Positions 33,554-42,367 of a DNA stretch of 55,435 nucleotides are shown here, in pieces. Origin of the DNA: Plantactinospora mayteni (GTDB lineage Bacteria; Actinomycetota; Actinomycetes; Mycobacteriales; Micromonosporaceae). Every line of letters begins with the position of its first letter. Positions within the stretch are counted from its first letter, which is position 1. A program made the position numbers and the translations under genes. The notes beneath the pieces were generated by a model. It made no database searches. It was not told the origin of the DNA and worked only from the letters and a program-made list of their open reading frames with translations. The stretch covers positions 1-55,435 of the forward strand of contig NZ_BONX01000062.1 of the NCBI RefSeq assembly GCF_016862935.1, given 5' to 3'.

Positions 33554-36144
33554 AATCCGTTGAGCCTCCCGCCGGCTAGCACCCGTTCGGCCCATCGACT
33601 CAGCCGGGAACGGTCGATCTTGGAGTTGTGCCGGATGTCGGTGGGTAGCGCCGGAACGAGCAGTACGGCCACGACCGGCGGTGCGACCACCGCGCGTACC
33701 GCGTCGGCGAGTTCCCGGTCCGCCGGCCGGGGCCGGGGTACCGGTGGCCGGGTCTCGGCGACGACCACGACCTGCGCCAGCCCACGCGGCCCCACCCCGA
33801 CCACCGCGGCCCGGGCGATCTGGGCCAACGACTCCACCTGCTGTTCGATCCCGACCGGCGTGAGCACGCCGTCCGAGGTGACCAGGACGTGCGCCAACCG
33901 ACCCTGCACCCAGAGCCGCCCGTCCGGGTCGAGGTGGCCGACGTCGCCGGTGCGGTGCCAGCCCGGGTTGCGGGAGCTGACCCGCTCGGTGAGCCAGAGA
34001 GCGTCGTAGCGGTCCTTGGTATGTGCGGCCCTGACCATGATCTCGCCGGTCAGCCCCGGGGCGCAGCCCGGCTGGCCGGCGGGCTCGCCGCTCGGATCCA
34101 GCGCGGCGATCGCCACCTGCACGCCGGGCAGTGGCCGGCCGACGCAGACCCCGTCCCCCGCTCCGACGTCGACGATCTCGTCCAGGGTGATGTCGGTGAC
34201 CGGCAGCACCTCGGTCATCCCGTACGGGGTGTGCGGCTGCGCACCGGGCATCAGCGCCCGGGCCTGCGCGAGCAGCGTGGCGGGTACCGGTGCTCCGGCG
34301 CTGAACAGCAACCCGACCTTCTCCAGCGCGGCGCGCTGCCGGCTGTCCAGCGCCCCGCCGGTGTCCACCACGTTGCGCAACGCGGCCGGTGAGGCGAACA
34401 CCGCCGAGGCGTCGACCGCAGCCGCCGCTTCGGCAAGGGCGGCGGCGGTCAGTGTCCGGGGTGCGGTCACCCTCATGTCCGGGATCGCCGAGGGGGCGCC
34501 GAGGGCCGGCCCGAAGAGCGCGAACGGCGCGAACGCCGCCACGATCCCGGCCCCGGGGTCGAGGCCGAGGTCGGAGAGCACGTCACGCATCGCGGCGAGC
34601 TGGCGGTGGGTGTAGACCGCGCCCTTCGCCGGACCCGTGGAGCCGGAGGTGAACAGCACTGCCGCGTCATCGTCCGGCTCCGGCGCGGGAGGCAGCTCCT
34701 GATCACCCGCGCCGAGCCGGGCGAGCTTGCCCAGGGTCAACGACCCGAGGACGGCGGCGCCGCGTCCGGCCCCCAGCCTCCGCCCCGGCCAGCGCAGCAC
34801 CCGGGCGGCAGCGAGCCCGGGGCCGATCGCGATGATGTACGCCGGAGCCGCGCTCCGCAGTGCCCGGTTCATGCCGGCCAGTCCCAGCCCCGGATCGGCG
34901 ACCACGATCACCGCGCCGATACGCAGGCAGGCGTAGACGGCGGCGGTCAGGTCGGCGCCGGGCGGTACCAGCAGGGCCACCCGGTCACCGCGGCGCACCC
35001 CGGAGGTGGAGAGCCCGGCGGCGATCTCCCGGATCCGCCGCCACAGCAGCGACCAGCTCACCTGTCGGCCGCCCTGGGCCAGCTCGACCAACGCGACGCG
35101 CCGGTCGTCGGCACGCTCCTCCAGCGCCGCCCACAGTGGACGCCAGCTCACGGCGGGTTCCCGGCTCGGCTCCGGAGCCGGGGTCGGCCGGTCCGCCGGG
35201 GTCGGCCGGTCCAGGTCGGTCAGCCAGCGTACGACCGCATCGGCGACGTCGGCGTCCTCGGCGAGCAGGTGTCCCGCCCCCTCGAACCGGTGCAACTGGG
35301 CGTGCGGCAGTCGGGTCCGCAGGTCGCGTAGGTGTGCGTCGCCGAAGACCGGGTCACGCGGCCCCCACAGCAGCAGTGCCGGCACCTCGGCCAGCGTCTC
35401 CAGGTGCTGTGCGACGTCGGCCAGGGCGGACCAGCTCGGGTGCTCCGGGGTGAGCGGGATGTCCGCCACGAACCCGCCGATCGCCGCCCGCCGGTCCGGC
35501 GTCAGGTACGGGGCGAGGTAGCCGTCGCGTACCGGCGCCGGTAGCGACGGGTTCGCCAACGCGAGGGTGGCCCGCAGGAAGGTCGGGGTCGACACGGTCA
35601 CCGCCGGCAGGATGCCGGGCAGCCGGGCCAGTCGGATCAGCGCGGGTGCCGGCGATCCGTTCGGCTGGTGTACCGCCGTGTTCGTCAGCACCACGCCGCG
35701 CAACTGGGCACGGTGGCGCAGCGCCCAGCCCAACGAGATGGCGCCGCCCCAGTCGTGCCCAACGGTGACGACCGGACCGGTCAGGCCCAGCGCGTCGGTG
35801 ACCGTACCGAGGTCGGCGATCCGCTGCGCCAGGCCACGTGTCGTACCGGTGCGTTCCGAGAATCCCATGTCCAGATGGTCGACGGCGACCACCCGCCACC
35901 TCGGCGCGTCGGGCTGACTGAACCGGGCCAGCAGGTGCCGCCACAGGTACGACCAGGTGGGGTTGCCGTGCACGCACAGCAACGTGCCGACGTAACGCCG
36001 CTCACCGGCGGTCTCCGCCCCACCGCTGTCCAGCACGTGCCAGGTACGCCGCACGCCCTGGCTGTCCACCGCGCTGACCGACCGGGACCAGGCGCGATCC
36101 ACCCCGGGCAGTACCGCCGGGAGCAACTCCTGCCGACCGCTCAC
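33550..36144 (-). CDS. oleBC: OleBC fusion: beta-lactone decarboxylase and beta-lactone synthetase
   Basis: An 864-residue fusion. Residues ~1-310 are an alpha/beta-hydrolase of haloalkane-dehalogenase type (OleB): HGNPTWSYLW, and GHDWGGA with Asp in the nucleophile position. A Pro-rich linker (about 312-335) leads to an AMP-dependent ligase (OleC) with LFTSGSTGPAKGA and PYGMTE. OleC closes the beta-hydroxy acid to a beta-lactone with ATP; OleB decarboxylates it to a cis-olefin. OleBC fusions are known from actinobacteria. The start is the GTG at 36144, overlapping the oleA stop. It is followed by oleD with a 4-bp overlap. Confidence 0.92.
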   Translation of the reverse strand: MSGRQELLPAVLPGVDRAWSRSVSAVDSQGVRRTWHVLDSGGAETAGERRYVGTLLCVHGNPTWSYLWRHLLARFSQPDAPRWRVVAVDHLDMGFSERTGTTRGLAQRIADLGTVTDALGLTGPVVTVGHDWGGAISLGWALRHRAQLRGVVLTNTAVHQPNGSPAPALIRLARLPGILPAVTVSTPTFLRATLALANPSLPAPVRDGYLAPYLTPDRRAAIGGFVADIPLTPEHPSWSALADVAQHLETLAEVPALLLWGPRDPVFGDAHLRDLRTRLPHAQLHRFEGAGHLLAEDADVADAVVRWLTDLDRPTPADRPTPAPEPSREPAVSWRPLWAALEERADDRRVALVELAQGGRQVSWSLLWRRIREIAAGLSTSGVRRGDRVALLVPPGADLTAAVYACLRIGAVIVVADPGLGLAGMNRALRSAAPAYIIAIGPGLAAARVLRWPGRRLGAGRGAAVLGSLTLGKLARLGAGDQELPPAPEPDDDAAVLFTSGSTGPAKGAVYTHRQLAAMRDVLSDLGLDPGAGIVAAFAPFALFGPALGAPSAIPDMRVTAPRTLTAAALAEAAAAVDASAVFASPAALRNVVDTGGALDSRQRAALEKVGLLFSAGAPVPATLLAQARALMPGAQPHTPYGMTEVLPVTDITLDEIVDVGAGDGVCVGRPLPGVQVAIAALDPSGEPAGQPGCAPGLTGEIMVRAAHTKDRYDALWLTERVSSRNPGWHRTGDVGHLDPDGRLWVQGRLAHVLVTSDGVLTPVGIEQQVESLAQIARAAVVGVGPRGLAQVVVVAETRPPVPRPRPADRELADAVRAVVAPPVVAVLLVPALPTDIRHNSKIDRSRLSRWAERVLAGGRLNGL

Positions 36145-37163
36145 CACACGATCTCCAGCGCGCACGTGTTCAGGCCGGAACCGACGCCCATGCACAGCAC
36201 CCGGTCACCGGAGTTCAGCGAATCGGCGTGATGCGCCAGGGTCAGCGGCAGCGACGCCGGTCCGATGTTGCCGAGCAGCGGAAACGTCACCGGGACCCGG
36301 GCCGGGTCGAGGCCGAGTCGGTCGACGACGCCCTGCGTGTGTGCCACCGAGACCTGGTGCATCACGTACAGGTCCATGTTCTGCCAGTCCCACGGGCCGA
36401 CGTGCGCCCAGGTCGCCTCGGCCAACTCCAGACCCGCGTCGAGCAGACCCTTCGCGTCGGTACGCATCGTCGTGTCGTCCCCGACACACAACTGGTGGTG
36501 TTGGGTCGCGGCCCGACTCACCCCGCCGACCAACCGGTGCCCATCCGTGTGCTCGTCCGCGGCGGCCAGCACCATCGCCGCCGCGCCCGAGCCGAGCGTC
36601 AACGTGGCGAACTGGTCCCGAACGTCCTCCCGGGTGGTCTCCGGGCGGCGCAGCCGGTCGATGGTCGCCTGTTGCGCCTGTCGGGAACTCTCCCCCGCCA
36701 CGACCAGCGCGTACCGGATCTGCCCGGCGTCGATCATGTTGGCGGCGACCTGGATCCCGTTGACGAACCCGAGGCAGGCGTTGGCGATGTCGAAGTTCAA
36801 TGCCGACTGCGGCAGGCCCAGCGAGTGGTGGATGGCCACCGCCGTCGACGGCTCCAGGTGCGCCCGGGACACGGACGTGTTCACCAGCAGGCCAACATCG
36901 CGCGCGTCGACACCCGCCTCCGACAGCGCCTTCGCCCCGGCCATCGCCGCCGCGTCGGCGAAGCTGAAGCCCTCCGGCCACCAGCGCCGCTCCCGGATGC
37001 CGGCGATTCGCTGGAGCATCCCCCGGCGCAGCCGCAGCCGCCGGAAGGTGTCGCTCAACTCCTCGTCGATCTGTTCGGAGGTCACGATCACCGGCGCCTC
37101 CAGCGCCGTCACCGACAGCATCGCCGTGTTGGTGTAGCGATAGCCAGCATTACTGTCCGTCAT
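36141..37163 (-). CDS. oleA: OleA-type 3-oxoacyl-ACP synthase III-like thiolase
   Basis: A 340-residue thiolase-fold enzyme. The nucleophilic Cys lies in NIANACLGFVNG-like sequence (FDIANACLGFVNG) near residue 120, with later catalytic His (MHQVS) and Asn (LGNIG) positions. OleA performs a head-to-head Claisen condensation of two fatty acyl-CoAs. I chose the ATG at 37163 (MTDSNAGYRY), preceded by GGGGG; the open frame further upstream is intergenic. It overlaps oleBC by 4 bp. Together with oleBC and oleD it forms a complete long-chain olefin operon. Confidence 0.9.
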   Translation of the reverse strand: MTDSNAGYRYTNTAMLSVTALEAPVIVTSEQIDEELSDTFRRLRLRRGMLQRIAGIRERRWWPEGFSFADAAAMAGAKALSEAGVDARDVGLLVNTSVSRAHLEPSTAVAIHHSLGLPQSALNFDIANACLGFVNGIQVAANMIDAGQIRYALVVAGESSRQAQQATIDRLRRPETTREDVRDQFATLTLGSGAAAMVLAAADEHTDGHRLVGGVSRAATQHHQLCVGDDTTMRTDAKGLLDAGLELAEATWAHVGPWDWQNMDLYVMHQVSVAHTQGVVDRLGLDPARVPVTFPLLGNIGPASLPLTLAHHADSLNSGDRVLCMGVGSGLNTCALEIVW

Positions 37164-37673
37164 CCAGCCCCCGTCCGTCGGCCCGCCCTGAGGGTCGAAG
37201 TTATCCACTCCAGCCGTCCGCCACCAATGGCCCACTGAATCAGGGGCGCGCATCACCGGCTGTCCGGGGCTCACAACCACGCACCATGGACCCCGAGTGA
37301 GACTTCGACAACTATGGGTAGCCGCACTCCATCTCGCCGTCGAACTCGGACAATTCAGCGTGCTCCCGGCTATTTCCGGATCGGCGACGTCCCCGGCGCC
37401 CCACCCCTCGAGCACGCCGGACCCGCCGGGCCACCGCTGTCCTCATTGGAGTGACGGTATCGCCCATCACGAGGTTTCGCGGCCGACGACCGGCCGGGCC
37501 AGTACTCCACCGACACCCCCGGCGGGGCGACGGTCCACGTCTTCGCCCACGACGAGGTCCGCGACTCGACGACCTACCCGACTCCCGTACTCAGCGGATC
37601 CGCGAGGGACCCGGGCCGCGCGATCGGCGCCCGTCACCGGATGTGCTCGCCGACTCGGGTCCCTCTTCGGCCG
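37164..37673. other. Intergenic region with possible gene remnant
   Basis: About 510 bp between oleA and the ECF41 gene. It holds the ole promoter region. Around 37485-37610 a plus-strand frame reads like real protein (GQYSTDTPGGATVHVFAHDE and beyond) with good codon bias but lacks a start and a recognised family. It may be a decayed fragment. Nothing else is recognised. Confidence 0.35.
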
Positions 37674-38609
37674 TCAGCCCGTCGTCCAGGACCGGAGCTT
37701 CTCGGGGTTGCGGACCGACCAGATGCGCGTGATCCGGTCGCCTGCCACATCGAACGCGATCACCGTCACGGTGACGCCATCCAACTGGGCCACCAGGCCG
37801 GGCTGACCGTTGACCGAACGCTCCAGGATCGTCAACTCGGGTACCCTGCCGGCGACCTCGACGAACACGCGTGCGACCTGCTCACCGCCCTCGACCGGGC
37901 GGAGTTCGGCGCTGACGAGGCCACCGCTGTCGCCGATCGCCGTGACGTCGGGGTCGAGGAGGCCGATGAGGGCGTCGATGTCCTTGGCCTCCCATGCCTG
38001 TTTGAAGTCCCTGATGATGCTGGCACGGCGCACCGCCGGAGTCGCCGGAGCCTGCGGCGCGCGAATGCGGCGACGGGCCGAGGAGGCGAGCTGGCGACAT
38101 GCCGTCGGGGTACGGCCGACGATCTCGGCGACTTCGGCGAAGGAGTAGCGGAAGACATCGTGCAGGATGAACGCGACGCGCTCGGCCGGGGTCATCGATT
38201 CGAGTACGACGAGGAAGGCCATGTTGATCGACTCGTCGAGGGTGACCCGGTCGGCCGGGTCGACCGAGCTGCCGTCCGTCCGCCCGTTGATCCACTCCGC
38301 GCGTTCGGGCAGCGGCTCCGGGATCCATTCGCCCACGTAGCGCTCCCGTCGAACCCGTGCCGAACCGAGCAGATCGAGGCAGATGCGGCTGGCGACCTTC
38401 GTCAGCCAGGCGCCGGGGACTTCGATGGCTTCCTGCTGTTGCCGGGACATGGCGTACCAGCGGGCGTACGTCTCCTGGACGACATCCTCGGCATCGGCCA
38501 GCGAGCCGAGGAGCCGGTACGCGAGATTGATCAGCAGGCGCCGCTCGCGCATGATCGCGCCCAGCCGCGGATCGGACCGGTCCGCTCCGGGCCCTGATCG
38601 GGTGCTCAT
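37674..38609 (-). CDS. ECF41-group sigma factor with SnoaL-like C-terminal domain
   Basis: A 311-residue ECF sigma factor. Region 2 spans about residues 18-85 (LINLAYRLLGSLADAEDVVQ is its core), a linker carries GEWIPEPL, the WLPEP-type motif of group ECF41, and region 4 spans about 125-180 (YSFAEVAEIVGRTPTACRQL). A C-terminal SnoaL/NTF2-like domain (about 190-305) tunes activity in this group instead of a separate anti-sigma factor. ECF41 genes lie next to COE-type genes (carboxymuconolactone decarboxylase, oxidoreductase or epimerase); here the neighbour is a divergent flavoprotein. Its own promoter has an ECF41-type motif. The start ATG has GGGGAG upstream. Confidence 0.93.
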   Translation of the reverse strand: MSTRSGPGADRSDPRLGAIMRERRLLINLAYRLLGSLADAEDVVQETYARWYAMSRQQQEAIEVPGAWLTKVASRICLDLLGSARVRRERYVGEWIPEPLPERAEWINGRTDGSSVDPADRVTLDESINMAFLVVLESMTPAERVAFILHDVFRYSFAEVAEIVGRTPTACRQLASSARRRIRAPQAPATPAVRRASIIRDFKQAWEAKDIDALIGLLDPDVTAIGDSGGLVSAELRPVEGGEQVARVFVEVAGRVPELTILERSVNGQPGLVAQLDGVTVTVIAFDVAGDRITRIWSVRNPEKLRSWTTG

Positions 38610-38651
38610 GGTGTCGCCGACTCCCCTTGGTCACAACTGCCTCACCAGTCC

Positions 38652-38678
38652 GACGAAACATCGCACCGAACTGTGAGG
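38652..38678 (-). promoter_or_regulatory. ECF41-type promoter of the sigma gene
   Basis: On the minus strand CCTCACA (38678-38672), a 16-bp spacer and CGTC (38655-38652) match the ECF41 pattern TGTCACA-N16-CGTC. The site lies about 43 bp before the sigma start codon, so the sigma factor should activate itself. Confidence 0.7.
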
Positions 38679-38689
38679 TCGGCGCGTCG

Positions 38690-38716
38690 CCTCACATTCG
38701 GGGCGGTTGGGTCGTC
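38690..38716 (+). promoter_or_regulatory. ECF41-type promoter of the flavoprotein gene
   Basis: On the plus strand CCTCACA (38690-38696), a 16-bp spacer and CGTC (38713-38716) exactly repeat the motif pair of the divergent sigma promoter. It would give a leader of about 140 bases before the WrbA-like gene. Confidence 0.7.
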
Positions 38717-38858
38717 GTACTCCTCAGCCGAACCCCCGTCCGGCGCCCCCGCTGGCGCTCGCGGGTAGGCGGCGCACCAACTCCGCCCCGCAGCCCCGGG
38801 TTGCGGCAGCACCCACCGGGGGCACCGGACGGAACCCGCGAAGGAAGGAAACCGACCC

Positions 38859-39467
38859 ATGGAACCCGTGAAGCTCGCGATCATCTACTACAGCGCCACC
38901 GGCACCGTGCACGCCCTGGCGCGAGCCGCCGCCGACGGCGCCGGGAAGACCGGCGCGGACGTGCGGTTGCGCAAGGTCGCCGAACTGGCCCCACCGGAAG
39001 CGATCAACGCCAGGCCGGAGTGGGCCCAGCATATCCAGGACACCGCCGACGTCATCGAGGCCAGCCCCGACGACCTGGCCTGGGCCGACGCGGTGCTGTT
39101 CGGCACCCCAACCCGGTTCGGCAATGTGGCCGGCCAGCTCAAGGCGTTCATCGACACCACCGGACCGCTGTGGTTCCAGGGCAAACTGGCCGACAAGGTG
39201 TACTCGGCCTTCACCGCGTCCAACACCGCCCACGGAGGCCAGGAGTCCACCATCCTGGCAATGGGAAACGTGTTCTACCACTGGGGCGGCGTCATCGTGC
39301 CCCCTGGCTACACCGACCCTGTCCAGTTCCAGACGGGAAATCCCTACGGCACCTCCCACGTGACCGCCGATGGCCCGCCCGGGGACGTGGTGCTCGAAGC
39401 GGCCCGTTACCAGGCCCGCCGCGTCGTCGACACCGCGGCGGCACTCAAGACCGGCCGCGCTGGCTGA
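38859..39467 (+). CDS. wrbA: WrbA-like NAD(P)H:quinone oxidoreductase (flavodoxin fold)
   Basis: A 202-residue flavodoxin-fold protein: YYSATGTVHALARAAADGA is the FMN-phosphate loop, FGTPTRFGNVAGQLKAFID is the WrbA/isoalloxazine loop, and AFTASNTAHGGQESTILAM and WGGVIVPPGYTD complete the family pattern. WrbA enzymes reduce quinones by two electrons using FMN and NAD(P)H, avoiding semiquinones. The start has AAGGAAGGAA a few bases upstream. It is divergent from the ECF41 sigma gene and carries the same promoter motif, so it is the likely target of that sigma factor. Confidence 0.94.
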   Translation: MEPVKLAIIYYSATGTVHALARAAADGAGKTGADVRLRKVAELAPPEAINARPEWAQHIQDTADVIEASPDDLAWADAVLFGTPTRFGNVAGQLKAFIDTTGPLWFQGKLADKVYSAFTASNTAHGGQESTILAMGNVFYHWGGVIVPPGYTDPVQFQTGNPYGTSHVTADGPPGDVVLEAARYQARRVVDTAAALKTGRAG

Positions 39468-39559
39468 CCCGGCCCAGCCACAGCAGGGTCACTCTCGCAG
39501 CGGCGGCCCCGGCGCGTGTGGCCGGGACCGCCGCTGCGGTACCCCTACCCGTCAGGTGC

Positions 39560-39742
39560 TCAAAGAGTGTTCGCGACAAGGTGGATCAGCTGCCACAGCA
39601 GCGCGCTGAGGACGCCGCCGGAGATCGCGGCGACGAGGAGTGCCGGCCACCCGCGCCGGAGACGATGCACAGTGGCCAGCCACACCAGGCGCGGCTGCGA
39701 CACCTGCCGCAGAGGCGCGGCCGGGCGTTCTGACAGCAGCAT
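39560..39742 (-). CDS. Possible small single-pass membrane protein
   Basis: About 60 residues starting at the ATG at 39742. The basic N-terminal half (RLVWLATVHRLRRGW) is followed by a C-terminal hydrophobic helix (PALLVAAISGGVLSALLW) and a short polar end. Third-position G/C is strong over this stretch but weakens upstream, where the same frame stays open to 40090. The 5' limit is therefore uncertain. No family is recognised, and it does not look like a RiPP precursor. Confidence 0.35.
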   Translation of the reverse strand: MLLSERPAAPLRQVSQPRLVWLATVHRLRRGWPALLVAAISGGVLSALLWQLIHLVANTL

Positions 39743-40572
39743 CGGCCATGGCCAACCTTCCGCACAAGGGCGCCCACCGTACCAAGATCGCACTTGGCAG
39801 CGGGTGTCCGAACGAGAGACGCCGGAGCCACCGCCTGGACGGGAATTGCGGAATGCCGCCCGCCCGCCGAGAAGGACGGCTAATTCCATCGACATCACCG
39901 GGATGGCGAGTCCGCCCGAGCGCTTCCTCGCCGGATTCGTCAGAAGTCTTATCGCGAGCACGCCGGCGATAATCGAATTAGCCACCGATATTCCGCCGTC
40001 TACACACGATGCGGCGACAGGTCGTGCCGGCGCGGCCGGACATGGACGCGGAGGAGCCGTGGCGAGGCGACGAAGACCTCCGGCGCGCAATTGAGGGGCA
40101 GATCACGGTGGCTGTGGCCCACCCTCGGCGTTCACTCCGATGTGCTCGGACGGTCGAGCAGCCGACGACTCCCAGCCAACGGTTCGGCATCGCGCCCTGA
40201 TAACGCGGCGCTACCCGGCAGCACCACATCACCCCGATAAGTACCGTTTGTTTGATTAGCGACCGATGCGCGACTGAGCGGTAACTCGATGCACGGTGGG
40301 CGGTATGCGGGTGCACTTCCGGCCCGGTCCGTGATCTCCAATATTTAGATCTCGCTATTGAACGATCGTTTCGGTCTCCGTAACATGATCTCCGGTCTCG
40401 GGCCGGCCGCCAGCTGCCGACGACCGGAAATGGTGGTCAGCCCGCCGGCGGATCGGCCGGCTGCTGTGGAGAATGCGTCATCGTCAGGGGAAGTCATGTG
40501 CGTTCGAGACAGCCTGTGGGTTGACCACCCGGCGTTCGCTTCCATGCCTACGCTCGGGCGCCGGTCCGCACG
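39743..40572. other. Region upstream of the RiPP operon, no recognised gene
   Basis: About 830 bp. I searched both strands for a Ser/Thr/Cys-rich precursor peptide with an acidic leader and found none. Short frames (plus 40009-40200, plus 40358-40585, minus 40345-40545, minus 40132-40341) lack such a core. The stretch 40200-40390 is AT-richer than its surroundings and contains the promoter listed separately. Confidence 0.5.
40358..40386 (+). promoter_or_regulatory. Promoter of the RiPP operon with overlapping palindrome
   Basis: TTGAAC (40358-40363) and TAACAT (40381-40386) are 17 bp apart, a good housekeeping sigma promoter. A perfect 10-bp palindrome AACGATCGTT (40361-40370) overlaps the -35 box and could bind a repressor or the SARP. 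Transcription would start near 40393, about 180 bases before the SARP gene. Confidence 0.6.
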
Positions 40573-42342
40573 GTGTTCGCCGTGACCCCTGGCGAACCGG
40601 CGGTCCGACAGCCCAGGTTTCAGGTCCTCGGTCCGCTGATGATTGTGTACGGCAACGACTCCGTGGTGCTGCCACCGTCGAAGCCGACCATCCTGTTGGC
40701 CACGCTGTTACTCTACGCCAACAACATCGTCACGGTGGAAGCGCTGTGGAAGGCGATCTGGAGTGACGAGCAGCCCACGGCGGCCCGCGCCGCGCTACAG
40801 ACCTGCGTACTGCGGCTGCGCCAGCTCTTCACCAAGTACGGAATCGCCAACGACGTCATCGAGACGGTGCCGGGCGGCTACCGGATGGTCGCCGACGCCG
40901 AGCGGCTCGACCTCGTACACTTTCGCGAGCTGGTCCGTCGCGCCGCTGACGTCGAGGAGCCGACCGAGCGGCTGGGCCTGCTGGACGAGGCGCTCGCACT
41001 CTGGCACGACTCGCCGCTGGCGAACGTGCCCTCCCCGTCGCTACGGGCCGATGTCCTCCCCCGGCTCGTCGAGGAGCGGCTGCGGGTCGTCGAGCGGGCC
41101 AGTGACCTCCGGATCGCGCTCGGCCAGGCCGGCGCCGCGCTGCCCGCACTGTGGAGCGCGTCCCGGGCCCACCCGGGACATGAAGGGATCTCCGAGCGGC
41201 TCGCCGAGTCGCTGTACCGGACCGGTCGGACGGCGGAGGCGCTGGCCGAGATCCGGCGGATCCGGGACTATCTCCGCGACGAGTTGGGGGTGGATCCGGG
41301 CCGTGCGCTCGGGCAACTCGAGATAGCCATCCTGCGCGGCGACCGGTCGGGGCAGCCGCCGGCCGAGAACCCGACCCGCCCCCGGGCCGTCGAGACCGGC
41401 GATCCCTTCCCGGCGGTACCCCAGTTCACCGGCCGGGCGGAGGTCAGCGCGGCGATCCTCCGGGAACTCGGCCCGGACCGGGCCGGTTGCGGCACCGTCG
41501 TGGTAACCGGCCCGCCCGGGATCGGCAAGACCGCGCTGGCCCTGCATACCGCCCGGCTGGCCGCGCCTCGCGGTGCGGGAGTGCCGAGCCTGCTCCGGGC
41601 GGCCGGCCCGGACGGCTCTCCCCGGCCCGCCGAGGAGATCGCCGCTGATCTGCGGGCCGCGTACGAGCGGTCCGGCACCGGGACGGCCGGCCGGATGCTG
41701 GTGGTGCTGGACGACGTCAGCGCCGTGCAGCAGATCCCGGCGGACCTGCTGCGGTGGAACCCGGACCGCTCGGTGATCGTGACCAGTCGGATGAGCCTGG
41801 CTGGCCTGGTGGCCCGGCACGGCGCCCGAGTGCACCGGCTGGACGTACTCAGCCCGGACGAGTCCACCGAACTCCTGCGGGTACTGCTCGGCGCCGCCCG
41901 TGCCGACGCCGAACCGGCGGCGCTGCGGGCCCTCGCCACGGCCTGCGGCCACTTTCCGCTCGCCCTGCGGGTCGCCGGGGCCCGACTGCTGACCCGACCC
42001 AGGATGCGGATCGACGACGTGGTCGCCTGGCTGGCGCCCGACCGGATCGACCGGCTGACGCTCCCCGACGACCCGCAGATGTCGGTGGCGCACCGGTTCC
42101 GGGGGTGGCTCGACCAGCTCGCCCCGCCACTCGTGGACGCCTTCACCCGGATCGGCAGCACCGCCCCGCCGGTCTTCGCCGCCACGGACGGCGCGGCGGC
42201 GCTCGGGGTCACCCAGGTGGTGGCGGAGGCGCTGCTTGACCGGCTGGTCGACGCCCATCTTCTCGAAGAGGGATCCGGCCACTACACGATGCACGAACTG
42301 CTCCGGATCTTCGCGCGCGGCTTCGCCCGCCCGGTGTCATGA
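40573..42342 (+). CDS. SARP-family regulator with NB-ARC-type ATPase domain (AfsR-like)
   Basis: A 589-residue cluster-situated activator. A winged-helix DNA-binding domain (about residues 15-100: RFQVLGPLMIVYGNDSVVL, ARAALQTCVLRLRQLF) precedes the bacterial transcriptional activation domain (about 105-255, helical repeats ending in DELGVDPGRALGQLE). A nucleotide-binding domain follows, with Walker A GPPGIGKTALA near residue 315 and Walker B-like MLVVLDDV near 378, then a winged-helix lid region. It lacks the TPR tail of full AfsR. It opens the RiPP operon and probably activates it. Start GTG at 40573 or 40582; neither has a strong ribosome-binding site. Confidence 0.93.
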   Translation: MFAVTPGEPAVRQPRFQVLGPLMIVYGNDSVVLPPSKPTILLATLLLYANNIVTVEALWKAIWSDEQPTAARAALQTCVLRLRQLFTKYGIANDVIETVPGGYRMVADAERLDLVHFRELVRRAADVEEPTERLGLLDEALALWHDSPLANVPSPSLRADVLPRLVEERLRVVERASDLRIALGQAGAALPALWSASRAHPGHEGISERLAESLYRTGRTAEALAEIRRIRDYLRDELGVDPGRALGQLEIAILRGDRSGQPPAENPTRPRAVETGDPFPAVPQFTGRAEVSAAILRELGPDRAGCGTVVVTGPPGIGKTALALHTARLAAPRGAGVPSLLRAAGPDGSPRPAEEIAADLRAAYERSGTGTAGRMLVVLDDVSAVQQIPADLLRWNPDRSVIVTSRMSLAGLVARHGARVHRLDVLSPDESTELLRVLLGAARADAEPAALRALATACGHFPLALRVAGARLLTRPRMRIDDVVAWLAPDRIDRLTLPDDPQMSVAHRFRGWLDQLAPPLVDAFTRIGSTAPPVFAATDGAAALGVTQVVAEALLDRLVDAHLLEEGSGHYTMHELLRIFARGFARPVS

Positions 42343-42367
42343 GAAAGGTGTGGCCCAGTTGTCCGCA

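Noticed and set aside
40345-40545. 66-codon minus-strand frame as a RiPP precursor
   Set aside because: Basic, with no Cys and no modifiable core pattern; overlaps the promoter on the other strand.
40358-40585. 75-codon plus-strand frame just before the SARP gene as a RiPP precursor
   Set aside because: No acidic leader, no Ser/Thr/Cys-rich core, no ribosome-binding site; it begins inside the promoter.
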